From contig JAGHUX010000019.1 in NCBI GenBank assembly GCA_018064605.1, positions 1 through 46,942 of the forward strand: DNA of 46,942 nt. The letters are read 5' to 3'. The notes under the pieces were generated by a model that was not told where the DNA came from, did no database searches, and saw nothing but the letters and a program-made list of their open reading frames with translations. This stretch comes from Candidatus Limimorpha caballi. GTDB lineage: Bacteria > Bacteroidota > Bacteroidia > Bacteroidales > F082. Positions 7,769 to 16,826 of this stretch are shown in pieces (positions within the stretch are counted from its first letter, which is position 1; each line of letters opens with the position of its first letter). Made by a program: the position numbers and the translations under genes.

Positions 7769-9025
7769 CTATTCACCAATAAATTTTGCCGAATTCATAA
7801 GGAAATCCACTAAATTAACGATAAATAAGCCATCATCATTCATATAGGTTGGTTGCAGTCCATAAACGATAACGAGTTTACGGAACCCGTCGTTCAATTT
7901 GCGCAACGAAGCAAATTCCTGATTACGTTTTTCATCGGTATCCATCGCAAAAGCCGATTGGACATATACACGATTATACCCGCGGTTGCACACGAAATCC
8001 ACCTCTAACGTACTGCGCTGGCGTTTGCCGTCCTCATTCTTATGCTCGCTATATATTTGTCCGACATCAACAGTAAACCCCGCCTCCCGAAGTTCATTAT
8101 ACAGCAGGTTTTCCATTATGTGCGGCAATTCGGTTTGACGGAATCCTACACGAACATTCCGTAATCCCAAGTCTTCAAAGTAATATTTATAAGGCGAATC
8201 AATATATTTACGCCCTTTAATATCATAGCGGATAGATCTTTCGATCATGAATGCGTCTTCCATATACTCCAAATATTGGCGGATAGTATCTACGGAGATA
8301 TTACTTTGCTTGACAGTCTTGAATGTATTGGCTATTTTCGGAGGATTGGTAAGAGACCCTATGCAGGATGAGATAATGGTCATCAGTTCCAACAAGTCAC
8401 TATCGTTTTGAATATTGTATCTGTCTTTGATGTCACGCAAATAAGTGTGTGTGAATTGTTGTTTCAGGTACGCGGCTTTGCGTGCAGGGTCGTTTTCCAA
8501 TACCACTTGCGGGAGACCGCCATACAGCATATATTCACGCAACATGGCGTCAGAATAAGATTGCCTATGCTCTGCAAACTCGCGGAACGAAAGTGGATGA
8601 ATACGGATTTCATCACCTCGCCCACGAAATTCAGTAATCACGTCTTTGCTCAGGAATTTTGCATTACTTCCCGTAACAAAAACATCAACATTATCCTCTT
8701 TAAGGAAACTATTCAATACATCCTCAAACTCACTGACCAGCTGCACTTCGTCCAGTAACACATAATAATGCTCCTTATCTACAATCCTGTCAAATATGTG
8801 ATTTAGCAGCACATCCGGATCACGCAATGCCATATTCCGACGATTCTCCAGATCAACCATAACGATATGGTCTTCCGGAGTCCCGTTTTCCACAAGATAA
8901 TCATGAAAGATAGTAAATAGCAAATACGATTTACCACATCGGCGCATACCTGTAATCACCTTAATCATACGATTTCCGCACGCATTGATGAGTTCTTGAA
9001 GGTATTTTTCTCTTCTTATTTGCAT
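7769..9025 (-). CDS. AAA_14/DUF4143 ATPase, intact
   Basis: Full-length (418 residues) member of the prokaryotic AAA ATPases with a C-terminal DUF4143 region. Walker A is GMRRCGKS (26-33), Walker B is VLLDE (89-93), and VFVTGSN is the sensor-1 strand. The C-terminal part has the E-x-D strand (STLEVDF) of the nuclease-like fold and then VYVQSA, as usual in this subfamily. The cellular role of these proteins is not established; a defence or mobile-element link has been suggested for related families, but I cannot support it here. A TAnnTTTG promoter precedes it. It lies between two BspA tail remnants (7688-7708 and 9212-9274). Confidence 0.9.
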   Translation of the reverse strand: MQIRREKYLQELINACGNRMIKVITGMRRCGKSYLLFTIFHDYLVENGTPEDHIVMVDLENRRNMALRDPDVLLNHIFDRIVDKEHYYVLLDEVQLVSEFEDVLNSFLKEDNVDVFVTGSNAKFLSKDVITEFRGRGDEIRIHPLSFREFAEHRQSYSDAMLREYMLYGGLPQVVLENDPARKAAYLKQQFTHTYLRDIKDRYNIQNDSDLLELMTIISSCIGSLTNPPKIANTFKTVKQSNISVDTIRQYLEYMEDAFMIERSIRYDIKGRKYIDSPYKYYFEDLGLRNVRVGFRQTELPHIMENLLYNELREAGFTVDVGQIYSEHKNEDGKRQRSTLEVDFVCNRGYNRVYVQSAFAMDTDEKRNQEFASLRKLNDGFRKLVIVYGLQPTYMNDDGLFIVNLVDFLMNSAKFIGE

Positions 9026-9080
9026 AGCAAAAATATATTATATTCGTTGATTCCGTGTAAATACACGTTTTTAGCGACTG

Positions 9081-9088
9081 CAAAGATA
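9081..9088 (-). promoter_or_regulatory. TATCTTTG promoter element
   Basis: TATCTTTGCAG on the minus strand, 56 bases before the intact ATPase start at 9025. Confidence 0.6.
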
Positions 9089-9125
9089 CTACATTTTTCC
9101 ACATTCTTACGAAAAACAAAAAAAT

Positions 9126-9213
9126 TTAGTCGTTAGTCTTTAGTCTTTAGTCTTTAGTCTTTAGTCTTTAGTCCGTTGACCCTAAAAACTAAAGACTAAA
9201 AACTAAAAACTTT
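9126..9213. repeat. (TTAGTCT)n array with 13-bp hairpin
   Basis: Seven TTAGTC words are followed by a 15-base loop (CCGTTGACCCTAAAA) and complementary ACTAAAGACTAAA words. The inner arms, 9160-9172 and 9188-9200, pair perfectly over 13 bases. The same loop is found in the hairpin at 13042-13110. It lies just 3' of an orphan surface-protein tail, where a terminator would be expected. Confidence 0.8.
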
Positions 9214-9274
9214 ATTCCATTTTCCTGAACTCCACTTTTTCGGGGCTGTAGAGCCTGGCAGCCACTTTGAATCT
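9212..9274 (-). pseudogene. orphan C-terminal tail of a BspA-type gene
   Basis: The minus strand encodes RLYSPEKVEFRKME and a stop, identical to the ends of the proteins at 10436-11800 and 13115-15385. There is no gene body: the tail begins right after the stop codon of the ATPase pseudogene, in the same frame. The DNA over about 44 bases is nearly identical to 10439-10482 and 13118-13161, making a direct repeat. Confidence 0.85.
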
Positions 9275-10322
9275 TTACGGTTTCAGGCATCCTATAGGAA
9301 TCACATATACCCCATCTTTTCTGCGGTAGGCGAATTGTCCGCCTGTTAAAACCATCAGGAAAGCGGGCTTGCCAATTTTACCGGTGTCAACATCTTCACT
9401 TAACTGAATCAGATGTTCCGCAGCATCCTCTATCTCTTTAGATCCGGTCTTCACTTCCACAGCCGCCCACCGACCATCGTGCAGACGCAAAATCAGGTCG
9501 GATTCCAATTCCGTGTTATCATGATAGTGATATACATCTCCTCTCAAAGCCTGTGTGTAAACGCGCATGTCCCGCAAACAGAAGTCCTCAAAAAGGAAAC
9601 CAAACAGATTAAAATCATTCAATACATTCTGAGGCGTTAATTCAAGGACTGCCGTCGCGATACTGGCGTCCACAAAATGGCGTTTATTAGAGGTTCTTAT
9701 TCCACGTTTGCTCCTCAGCGAAGGCTGCCACGCTTTGACTTCTTCTATTATAAACAGTCGCCTTAAAGCGGTAAGATAATTAGTTAATGTCTTGTCCGTA
9801 ATGGAAATATCGTTCGCTTTCACATCGGCCATTATCGTGGTGGCGGCCGTCATGGTGGAGACATTTCGTGCATAACTGCGCAAGACACCACGCACGCGGC
9901 CCGGATTCTTTTCCGTGTTGTCCACACGGTGAATATCCACATTGACAAGTTCCTCTACAAGGTTGAATGCGACTTCCAATGCATCTTCTTTCTCCAATGA
10001 CAGCGAACCCGGCCAACCTCCGCGGCACATCACGTATGCTATATCCTGTAGTGACAGCGGGTTTTCGAACAATCCCATTTCCTGTGTTCCGTCAAAGAGT
10101 GCATTAAGGGAGATTTGTCCTGCTGATTCTTGTGATTCCCACAGACTCATCGGGCGCATTTGAACACGCGCGATCCGTCCCACTCCCGTGTGTTCTATTT
10201 CTTCGTTTTCTTCATCATTGAGAGGGGTTGCCGCACCATTTCGGACCCTCTACCAGCACCGCCGCACTACTGCGAAGCTTACGGGCTAATAATTCGTCTG
10301 TCACTCGGGAGAGATAGTTCAT
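9275..10322 (-). pseudogene. DUF4143-type AAA ATPase with internal deletion at the P-loop
   Basis: The N-terminal piece (from 10322: MNYLSRVTDELLARKL, then AAVLVEGPKWCG) and the C-terminal piece (from about 10228: ATPLNDEENEEIEHTGVGR, then 300 residues) are both close to the intact ATPase at 15476-16756. About 95 codons between them are missing, including the Walker A lysine and Walker B, and the join shifts frame. The junction falls between the last Gly and the Lys of the P-loop. The C-terminal half (DUF4143 and the E-x-D...VEVKTGS nuclease-like strand) is open from 10183 and could still be made as a 302-residue protein. It cannot act as an ATPase. Confidence 0.85.
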
Positions 10323-10348
10323 AATCGCCTATTTTTCAATTCAGGCTG

Positions 10349-10356
10349 CAAAATTA
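10349..10356 (-). promoter_or_regulatory. TAATTTTG promoter element
   Basis: Minus-strand TAATTTTGCAGCC lies 26 bases before the start of the ATPase pseudogene and fits TAnnTTTG. Confidence 0.55.
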
Positions 10357-10435
10357 CAACAAATAAATGATATCTGCATAATTTTTCCGAACTTTTCTGT
10401 GTTTTCACTCCGAACTTTTTAATAAGTGGTCTTGT

Positions 10436-11800
10436 TTATTCCATTTTCCTGAACTCCACTTTCTCGGGGCTGTAGAGCCTGATGGTCGTTGTGCCTTTCG
10501 TGACATCCACCGCCGGGCAGTCCTCGCAAGGTCCTCCCATCCCGCCGAGGGCTTCGGCTTTGCCTTCTTCGATGCCTTCGGCTTTGCCGGCATTATAACC
10601 TTCAACATAGGCGGTGGCTTTGCCTTCTTCTAACATCACATACCGCTTGTCCTTTAAGATGGTTGCCATATCATAGCCGGTAAAATGAGGTACTTCTATT
10701 CTATTACTCGATGAGCTACCTGCCATGAGAAGGACTGAACTCGCCACAAAGATGTTACTGCTCTCACCGTTGTATCCGCCACCGATGGCGGCACCTTCGG
10801 CACTTTCTGTTATAACCTTACCGCCGTTGATGATGATATTGGAGCCGGAACCTTTGTAACCGCCACCGATACCGGCAGCGTATTCTCCACCGTTTGCTGT
10901 AACCGTACCACCGCTAATGGTGATGTTAGAACCTTGCCCAGATGATCCGCCACCGATGCCGGCAGCACAGAAATCACCAGTTGCTTCAACCGTACCGCCA
11001 TTGATGGTGATGTAAGAGCCGGAACCTTCATCTCCGCCACCGATACCGGCACCATTATTACTAGTTGCTGTAACCGTACCACCGTTAATGGTGATGTTAG
11101 AGCCGTAACCGCCAGATCCGCCACCGATACCGGCACCATTACTACCGGTTGCCGTAACCGTACCGCCATTGATGGTGATGTAAGAGCCGGAACCTTCAGA
11201 TCCGCCACCGATGCCGGCAGCATTACTACCGGTTGCTATAACCTCACCGCCATTGATAGTGATGTTAGAGCCGGAACCTTTACATCCGCCACCGATACCG
11301 GCAGCAACATTTACACCATTTGCCGTAATTGTACCGCCATTGATGGTGATATTGGAGCCGTTGCCTTCATATCCACCACCGATACCGGCACCACCGCTTC
11401 CACCTTTTGCAATCAGTTGCCCCGATTGATTGGTATAACCATAGATAGTTAGGGAGTTGCCTTCACCGGAAATTTCGATACCGGGCTTATTGTCTGCCCC
11501 GGTAGCAGTCAGTTTAGCACCATCATAGACGATAAGATGAACTGCACCATTACAAACTGCGCCTTTGGAAAGAGTTACATCGGTGCCGGTAACCACATAC
11601 CAACCTGCATTCCAAGTAACTGCATCCGTAGCGTTTTCAACTACGGTAGCCTCCACGCTATTGGTCTTCCACTCTTTAATACCTTTGGTGGCGTCATCGT
11701 TAATGTACACGGGATAATCGTAAGACACCATTTGTGTCTCTTGTGCCCACAGTCCGACGCTCAGCGTCAGGGCGGCGAAAAATAAAGACAGTTTACGCAT
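10436..11800 (-). CDS. secreted Gly-rich repeat protein with shared C-terminal tail
   Basis: I place the start at 11800 (MRKLSLFFAALTLSVGLWA), which gives a clean signal peptide; an earlier Met four codons upstream would add nothing. The product has 454 residues. After about 120 residues of beta-rich sequence come seven repeats of about 28 residues with the pattern GIGGG...GSNITINGGTVTATG and one decayed eighth, likely a right-handed beta-helix or similar solenoid. Two acidic segments (EGYNAGKAEGIEEGKAEA) precede the tail GGMGGPCEDCPAVDV and LYSPEKVEFRKME. Probable surface protein; ligand unknown. The repeats are close enough in DNA to expand or contract by recombination. Confidence 0.8.
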   Translation of the reverse strand: MRKLSLFFAALTLSVGLWAQETQMVSYDYPVYINDDATKGIKEWKTNSVEATVVENATDAVTWNAGWYVVTGTDVTLSKGAVCNGAVHLIVYDGAKLTATGADNKPGIEISGEGNSLTIYGYTNQSGQLIAKGGSGGAGIGGGYEGNGSNITINGGTITANGVNVAAGIGGGCKGSGSNITINGGEVIATGSNAAGIGGGSEGSGSYITINGGTVTATGSNGAGIGGGSGGYGSNITINGGTVTATSNNGAGIGGGDEGSGSYITINGGTVEATGDFCAAGIGGGSSGQGSNITISGGTVTANGGEYAAGIGGGYKGSGSNIIINGGKVITESAEGAAIGGGYNGESSNIFVASSVLLMAGSSSSNRIEVPHFTGYDMATILKDKRYVMLEEGKATAYVEGYNAGKAEGIEEGKAEALGGMGGPCEDCPAVDVTKGTTTIRLYSPEKVEFRKME

Positions 11801-11812
11801 AGTTATAATCAA

Positions 11813-12022
11813 TTAAAAATATTCTTGTACTGCAAATTCAAATTGTTGCATAAAAATTTGTTTAAATGCATATAGGTTATTCTGTTCATAAAAAATCAAC
11901 ATTGCTTTTTTGTAGTCGATAGACTCCACCGTGCGAAAAGACAAAGGATATGCCTTGACGAATTTCATCACGGGTGGATGCCGGATGATAATGTAAAAAT
12001 TGTAGTATTTCTCGTTTTGCAT
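11813..12022 (-). CDS. small hypothetical protein, possible Fic-protein C-terminal remnant
   Basis: From MQNEKYYNFY the product has 69 residues. An earlier Met exists, but the element TACCTTTG at about 12046-12053 would then lie inside the gene, so I prefer this start. The end (IDYKKAMLIFYEQNNLYAFKQIFMQQFEFAVQEYF in two pieces: YKKAMLIFYEQN and FKQIFMQQFEFAVQEYF) resembles helices at the C-terminus of some Fic/filamentation proteins. No catalytic motif is present. It may be a remnant; function unknown. Confidence 0.4.
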   Translation of the reverse strand: MQNEKYYNFYIIIRHPPVMKFVKAYPLSFRTVESIDYKKAMLIFYEQNNLYAFKQIFMQQFEFAVQEYF

Positions 12023-12126
12023 CCATTGTCCTTTCAGAAAATCAGCGCAAAGGTACAAAAAACAATTCAAAGATTTAAAGATTTAAAGATTTTTAAATTT
12101 ATATGCGAATAATTGAAAAAAAGTGG

Positions 12127-12134
12127 TATTTTTG
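12127..12134 (+). promoter_or_regulatory. TATTTTTG promoter element
   Basis: AAAGTGGTATTTTTGCGG precedes the ATPase pseudogene at 12181. An almost identical leader lies before the ATPase pseudogene at 26291. Confidence 0.6.
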
Positions 12135-12135
12135 C

Positions 12136-12168
12136 GGACAAATTAGGAATACAACTCCTAATTTGTCC
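12136..12168 (+). promoter_or_regulatory. perfect 13-bp inverted repeat in the leader of an ATPase gene
   Basis: GGACAAATTAGGA (12136-12148) pairs perfectly with TCCTAATTTGTCC (12156-12168) across a 7-base loop. It begins at the expected transcription start and ends 12 bases before the start codon. It could be an operator or a leader hairpin covering the ribosome site. Confidence 0.8.
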
Positions 12169-12180
12169 AAAACATATAAT

Positions 12181-12968
12181 ATGTACAAACGTATTCTGCA
12201 ACAAAAATTAGTTGAACTTAGCGGTCGGTGGAGCGTGATTTCGGTGACCGGTCCGCGGCAGTCAGGCAAGACGACACTGTGTAAAATGACGTTCCCCGAC
12301 TATGGGTATGTCAATCTTGAAAGAGCTATGTGGCCACATACATACAGCGTGATGTCCGCCAAATACTTGACATAAAAGACCTGAGCCTGTTCCAACGTTT
12401 CTTGACGATGGTCGCGTCACGGGTTGGCAACATGTTTGTGGCGTCATCCATTGCCGCCGAGTTGGGCGTTGACTACAAGACAATACAAGCCTGGATGAGT
12501 ATTTTGGAGACATCTTACACCGCCTTTGAATTGCAACCATTTTACAAAAACATCGGGAAAAGACTGACCAAGACCCCAAAAGTGTATTTTTATGATACGG
12601 GCTTGGTCTGCTACCTGCTTGGCATCGAAAACGCACAGCAACTCTCACACCATCCGCTGCGCGGCGCAATATTTGAAAATATGGTCGTATGCGAATTGCT
12701 GAAAGACTGCTACAACAACGCCCGGAAGAACAACCTGTCATTCTACAGGGATAAAAGCCACGAAGTGGATGTCATCCAAGAGGAGGCGCAAGGTGTCCGC
12801 GCCATTGAGATCAAGTCGGCCGAGCGTTTCCACCCCGATTTCACAAAGACCCTGAAACATCTGCAGTCGCTGTTGGGAGAGGAATTGCTGTCATCCAAGG
12901 TGGTTTACGCCGGTTCGGAAGAGCTTGCAACACGGTATGGTGGATTGACAAACTACCTCAACCTGTAG
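12181..12968 (+). pseudogene. AAA_14/DUF4143 ATPase with internal deletion and frameshift
   Basis: The first 47 residues carry strand SVISVTGPRQSGKTT (Walker A) and YVNLERAM. The sequence then jumps, at about 12322-12332 and with a change of frame, to ATYIQRDVRQILDIKDLSLFQRF, which in intact relatives lies well past Walker B and sensor 1. From there 212 residues run through DUF4143 to the nuclease-like end (SHEVDVIQEE, then AIEIKSAERF). Roughly 140 codons appear to be missing. Promoter and leader hairpin are intact. Unlike most neighbours it is on the plus strand and converges on the BspA gene at 13115. Confidence 0.85.
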
Positions 12969-13041
12969 GTTGAACTCATCAAAAGATTCAAAGATTCAAA
13001 GGTTCCGCAGGTCGCCGGTGATTTCGGCGGCTCGCAGAATC

Positions 13042-13110
13042 TTTAGTCTTTAGTCGTTAGTCTTTAGTCCGTTGACCCTAAACACTAAAGACTAACGACT
13101 AAAGACTAAA
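13042..13110. repeat. 27-bp perfect hairpin made of TTAGTC words
   Basis: Arms 13042-13068 and 13084-13110 are perfect reverse complements over 27 bases, with the 15-base loop CCGTTGACCCTAAAC. The arm contains a variant word (CGTTAG in a run of CTTTAG), and the other arm has the matching change. It lies between converging genes, five bases from the stop of the BspA gene, so a bidirectional terminator role is plausible. Confidence 0.9.
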
Positions 13111-13114
13111 AACT

Positions 13115-15385
13115 TTATTCCATTTTCCTGAACTCCACTTTCTCGGGGCTGTAGAGCCTGATGGTCGTTGTGCCTTTCGTGACATCCACCGCCGGGCAGT
13201 CGGTGCAAGGTTCGCCCATTTCGCCGAATGTCGCCTGATAGGTCTTGATGGAATATGTCACGGCATAAACGCCCTCGATGCGGAGAGATTCTACTTCGTT
13301 GATTGTTGTAGAAGCCTCGATGTGCTGACAGAAACCTAAGGCGAGATTGCCGATGTAACTCACGGAAGAATAAGAGCCTAAAGCCTCGTTGATAGCGCTC
13401 TTGGCGTCGGTCTTGACTGCATCAAGGTCCGTGTTGGTGACGAAGTTGGTAAAGCCGCCCCACGAGTCATCCTGGTAGGCATTGAGGCTGCTTTCCTGAA
13501 CGGTGACCGGAATCGACTTGCTGACGCCATTGAAAGGACTGTATCCTAATGCACTTGGTGCCGGCGATAAGCTCGTGATAGCCGTTAGAGCAGAGCAGTT
13601 TTCAAAAGCCAAATTATCGATAGCTCGTATCATGTAAGGCAGTTCAAGAGTCTTCAGAGCGGTGCAAGAGGAAAAGGCGTAACTGTGGATATATGATGTG
13701 TTATAAGGAAGAACTAAGTTTGTTATTTTTGAGCAGTTATAGAAGGCGTAGGTTTCAATTTCTGTTATGTTTTCGGGGAAGGTGATAGCGGTAAGTTCGG
13801 TGCAGTTTTGGAAAGCGTGTTTGTCTATGAGCGTCACGTTATATGTAGCATTTTCATATTCCACAGTGGCGGGAATAGTGATGCTTCCCGTGTATTCTGC
13901 GGTGACGTAATCATAGGCTTCAAGACCTCCGTAGGTTACAGTGGCTGTGTGTTGTCCTTTGTTGAGGATATAATAGATATTGCCTATTTTCACTACGCCA
14001 CGGTCGATTTTTATCTGCTCGATGATAGCTTCAATACCTTCTTGTAAGAGGGTTTCGACGGTCGCTCTATCATTCGCGGCGTTGATTTGTGAGGAATAGT
14101 TGGCTATAATATTTTGTACGGCTTGAGATGGGGTGCTTCCTGCGGTGTGATTAAGTTCCTTGATAGCTGCATCTTTCACTGTCTGCAGGGAGACGAGATA
14201 GTTAGAAAAGTCTTTCCAGCCTGTGGCATGAGTGTAGGAATAATAACTTTCGGCGTTGTCGGGAATGAAGATGTTGATGCTTTTGTCGACTTCGTCGAAA
14301 GCGTTGGCGTCAGCTACGGCAGGTGCAGTCGGAGCGTCGCAATGTATGGCGCTTAAGTTGCTACATTTGGCGAGGGCTTTTGCGCCAATCTGTGTGAGCG
14401 AGGAAGGCATGTTGATAATGGTGATGTCGATGTTGTGATAAAAAGCACCCTCACCTAAAGAAGCGATGGTGTCGGGTAGGGTGTAATTGCCCGAGATTAT
14501 CTCATCATTACATTTGTACGTTATCGCTCTGTTGTAACCTGTGAAGTTGGCAAGAACATTTTTGTTGCTCCAATCGACGATGTGCATGGTAACCGTGCCG
14601 TTGTCTGCCATGATGTCGTTGCTGTTTTCAAAAGTTTTTACAGTGTTGTATAACGACAATGAAGAGAGAAAACAGTCTTCAAATGCTTTCTTTTTAACGG
14701 TTTCAAGGCATTGTGGTAGCACGACTTTTTCCATATTGCTACATTCTTCAAATGCACTTCCACCGATATAGGTAATGTTATACATTTTGGGGGCTTCTAA
14801 CGACGTGCATCCGTAGAAAGCATTATCGCCTATATAAGTAACATTGGTAAGAATGATGGCTCTTACTTTTGATCCGTAGAAAGCGGCGCCTTCAATTCGT
14901 GTAATACTTGATTGGCTGAGGATGTTGATATCTGACCATTGGAACGCTTTTTCTGGAATCGTCGTTATGGTATTTGGAAAGCTGATATTTTTACATTTGC
15001 TTTTATAAAAGGCGGATTTGGGGAGTTCTGTCAAAGGAGAATTCTTCATGTAGATTTCGAAACAGGTGGTGTTATAGAAGACTTCACTTTCGAATTTCTT
15101 CAGGTTGTCGAAGCTAAATACGGAATTGCTGTTGTTATAATCTTCAAACGCATAGGATTTCAAGGATGTGATAGTGTATTCCGTGCTGTTCCATTCAACA
15201 GTGTTGAATGTATAACCAACTGTAAAAATGCCGTTACTAACTTTCACTAATGCCACTTCGGCAGGATCGGTTGATGTGATGCGGAATTTGCCCAAATTTT
15301 CAATCTCGAATTCATCGCCCACATTCTGGGCATTCACTGAAAAGCAGCAGCAGAGGACTGCGAGGATGAAGAATATTTTTTTCAT
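13115..15385 (-). CDS. BspA-like leucine-rich-repeat surface protein
   Basis: The 756-residue protein has a signal peptide (MKKIFFILAVLCCCFSVNAQ) and two blocks of LRR_5/BspA repeats, about residues 50-360 and 500-640, with units such as ITEIETYAFYNCSKITNLVLP. Between and after them are helical segments (near 400-455 and 655-700) of the kind found in the protein at 1898-2983. The end is GEMGEPCTDCPAVDV, then RLYSPEKVEFRKME. BspA-family proteins in Bacteroidales bind host matrix or other bacteria; that role is inference here. The last 85 or so bases are identical to the end of the gene at 10436. The ATPase at 15476 lies 90 bases upstream. Confidence 0.85.
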   Translation of the reverse strand: MKKIFFILAVLCCCFSVNAQNVGDEFEIENLGKFRITSTDPAEVALVKVSNGIFTVGYTFNTVEWNSTEYTITSLKSYAFEDYNNSNSVFSFDNLKKFESEVFYNTTCFEIYMKNSPLTELPKSAFYKSKCKNISFPNTITTIPEKAFQWSDINILSQSSITRIEGAAFYGSKVRAIILTNVTYIGDNAFYGCTSLEAPKMYNITYIGGSAFEECSNMEKVVLPQCLETVKKKAFEDCFLSSLSLYNTVKTFENSNDIMADNGTVTMHIVDWSNKNVLANFTGYNRAITYKCNDEIISGNYTLPDTIASLGEGAFYHNIDITIINMPSSLTQIGAKALAKCSNLSAIHCDAPTAPAVADANAFDEVDKSINIFIPDNAESYYSYTHATGWKDFSNYLVSLQTVKDAAIKELNHTAGSTPSQAVQNIIANYSSQINAANDRATVETLLQEGIEAIIEQIKIDRGVVKIGNIYYILNKGQHTATVTYGGLEAYDYVTAEYTGSITIPATVEYENATYNVTLIDKHAFQNCTELTAITFPENITEIETYAFYNCSKITNLVLPYNTSYIHSYAFSSCTALKTLELPYMIRAIDNLAFENCSALTAITSLSPAPSALGYSPFNGVSKSIPVTVQESSLNAYQDDSWGGFTNFVTNTDLDAVKTDAKSAINEALGSYSSVSYIGNLALGFCQHIEASTTINEVESLRIEGVYAVTYSIKTYQATFGEMGEPCTDCPAVDVTKGTTTIRLYSPEKVEFRKME

Positions 15386-15419
15386 GGTTGTTAATTTTAA
15401 TTCATTTAAAAATCGGCTG

Positions 15420-15427
15420 CAAAGATA
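15420..15427 (-). promoter_or_regulatory. TATCTTTG promoter element
   Basis: Minus-strand TATCTTTGCAGCC, 34 bases before the BspA gene start at 15385. Confidence 0.6.
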
Positions 15428-15475
15428 CGGAATTTTTAAATCTTTGAATTTTTAAATCTTTGAATTTTTGAATCC

Positions 15476-16756
15476 CTATGGTTTAAGGCAGCCGATGGGC
15501 ACCACGAGCACGCCGTCTTTTCTGCGGTATGCGTATTGTCCGATGCCGGTAAGCACCATCATGAACGAAGGCGATTTCATCTTGTCGGTGTCGATCTTTG
15601 CGGCGAGGCTTGTCAGCGTGTCGGCACCTTTTTCTATGTTGTCTTTTCCTCCGAGTTTTATTTCGATAAGGCCATATTGTCCATTTCTGCGGTGCAGCAC
15701 TGCGTCGCACTCTAAGCCGCTTCGGTCGCGGTAGTGATACACTTCGCCGTCCAAGGCATCGGCATAGACGCGCAAGTCGCGCACGGCCAATGTCTCGAAA
15801 TAGAAGCCGAAATCTATGATGTTGTCCACCAAGTCGTTAGGACCTAAGCCGAGGGCGGCCGTGGCGATACTCGGATCCACAAAATATCGTGTGTCGCTTG
15901 TCCTGATCGCCGTCTTGCTGCGCAGATTGGGGTTCCATGCACGCATGTCTTCTTCCAGGAAAATCCGTTTGAGGACTTTCACGTAATTTTCGACCGTATC
16001 ATCGCTTATTTCCACATGATCATTACCGGCGATGTCGGCGCGTATGGTCGTGTAAGGAATCTGTTCTCCCTGGTTGCGGGCCAAGCTGCGGATGACGCAC
16101 GACATCAAGCCTGGGTCTCTTTTCACGTCGTCAACCTTTGAAATGTCGTAGTTGACAACGGCTTTCAGATAGGCGCGTGACACTCGCAGCGCGGCTTTTT
16201 CTGGTAGGTCCAATGCGCCGGGCCAGCCGCCGCGGCAGGTCAGGAACGCCAACCGGTCAATGTCTATGTCGGAGGCTCCGTCCGGCAACGCGCCGTCAAA
16301 CAGCTCCTCCAAGCTGACATCGCCGCTGCTTTCGCCCGACTCCCAAAGACTCATCGTGCGCATTGTCACCCAGTCGAAACGTCCGGCACCGCTGTGGAAT
16401 ATCTTTTCCTGGTCTTTTTTTTTCGGCACCGCCGACCCCGTAAAGATAAACTGCCCGACATGTGGCTTGCGGTGATCCACCTCGAAACGGGCGGCATCCC
16501 ACAATTCGGGAGCTAATTCCCATTCGTCAATCACCCGCGGAGTGTCTCCTTCAAGCAGACGCTTGATGTTGGTCTGGGCCAACGACAGGTTCTGTTCTTT
16601 CTGGAGAGGGTCGTCCATGTATAGCACGCTGCCCGCCTGATGAACCGATGTGGTTGTCTTGCCACACCACTTGGTTCCCTGCACCAAAACAGCCCCTAAT
16701 GCTTCCAGACTTTCAGCCAATAATTTATCAGCAATTCTCGGTCTATATTCGTCCAT
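15476..16756 (-). CDS. DUF4143-type AAA ATPase, intact
   Basis: Full-length, 426 residues. Walker A is GTKWCGKTT (27-35), Walker B is RVIDE (74-78), FTGSAVP is the sensor strand, and MRTMSLWESGESSG follows. The C-terminal half has DUF4143 and a nuclease-like core (LECDAVL, then LIEIKLGG). It is the reference for the two broken relatives at 89-271 and 9275-10322. Its function is unproven. It ends close to, and may once have been cotranscribed with, the BspA gene downstream. A three-copy 23-bp array lies 70-130 bases upstream, overlapping the 3' end of the radical SAM gene. Confidence 0.9.
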   Translation of the reverse strand: MDEYRPRIADKLLAESLEALGAVLVQGTKWCGKTTTSVHQAGSVLYMDDPLQKEQNLSLAQTNIKRLLEGDTPRVIDEWELAPELWDAARFEVDHRKPHVGQFIFTGSAVPKKKDQEKIFHSGAGRFDWVTMRTMSLWESGESSGDVSLEELFDGALPDGASDIDIDRLAFLTCRGGWPGALDLPEKAALRVSRAYLKAVVNYDISKVDDVKRDPGLMSCVIRSLARNQGEQIPYTTIRADIAGNDHVEISDDTVENYVKVLKRIFLEEDMRAWNPNLRSKTAIRTSDTRYFVDPSIATAALGLGPNDLVDNIIDFGFYFETLAVRDLRVYADALDGEVYHYRDRSGLECDAVLHRRNGQYGLIEIKLGGKDNIEKGADTLTSLAAKIDTDKMKSPSFMMVLTGIGQYAYRRKDGVLVVPIGCLKP

Positions 16757-16780
16757 TTTTTTGTGTTTTTATTTTCGCCG

Positions 16781-16788
16781 CAAAAATA
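16781..16788 (-). promoter_or_regulatory. TATTTTTG promoter element
   Basis: Minus-strand TATTTTTGCGG lies 25 bases before the intact ATPase start at 16756. Confidence 0.6.
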
Positions 16789-16826
16789 CTAATAATAAAT
16801 GACATACGCAAATATTTTTTATTTTT

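Noticed and set aside
10810..11390. Second coding frame with repeated LPASVADL on the minus strand inside the Gly-rich gene
   Set aside because: It is the shadow of the repeat in another frame; it has no signal peptide, promoter or tail.
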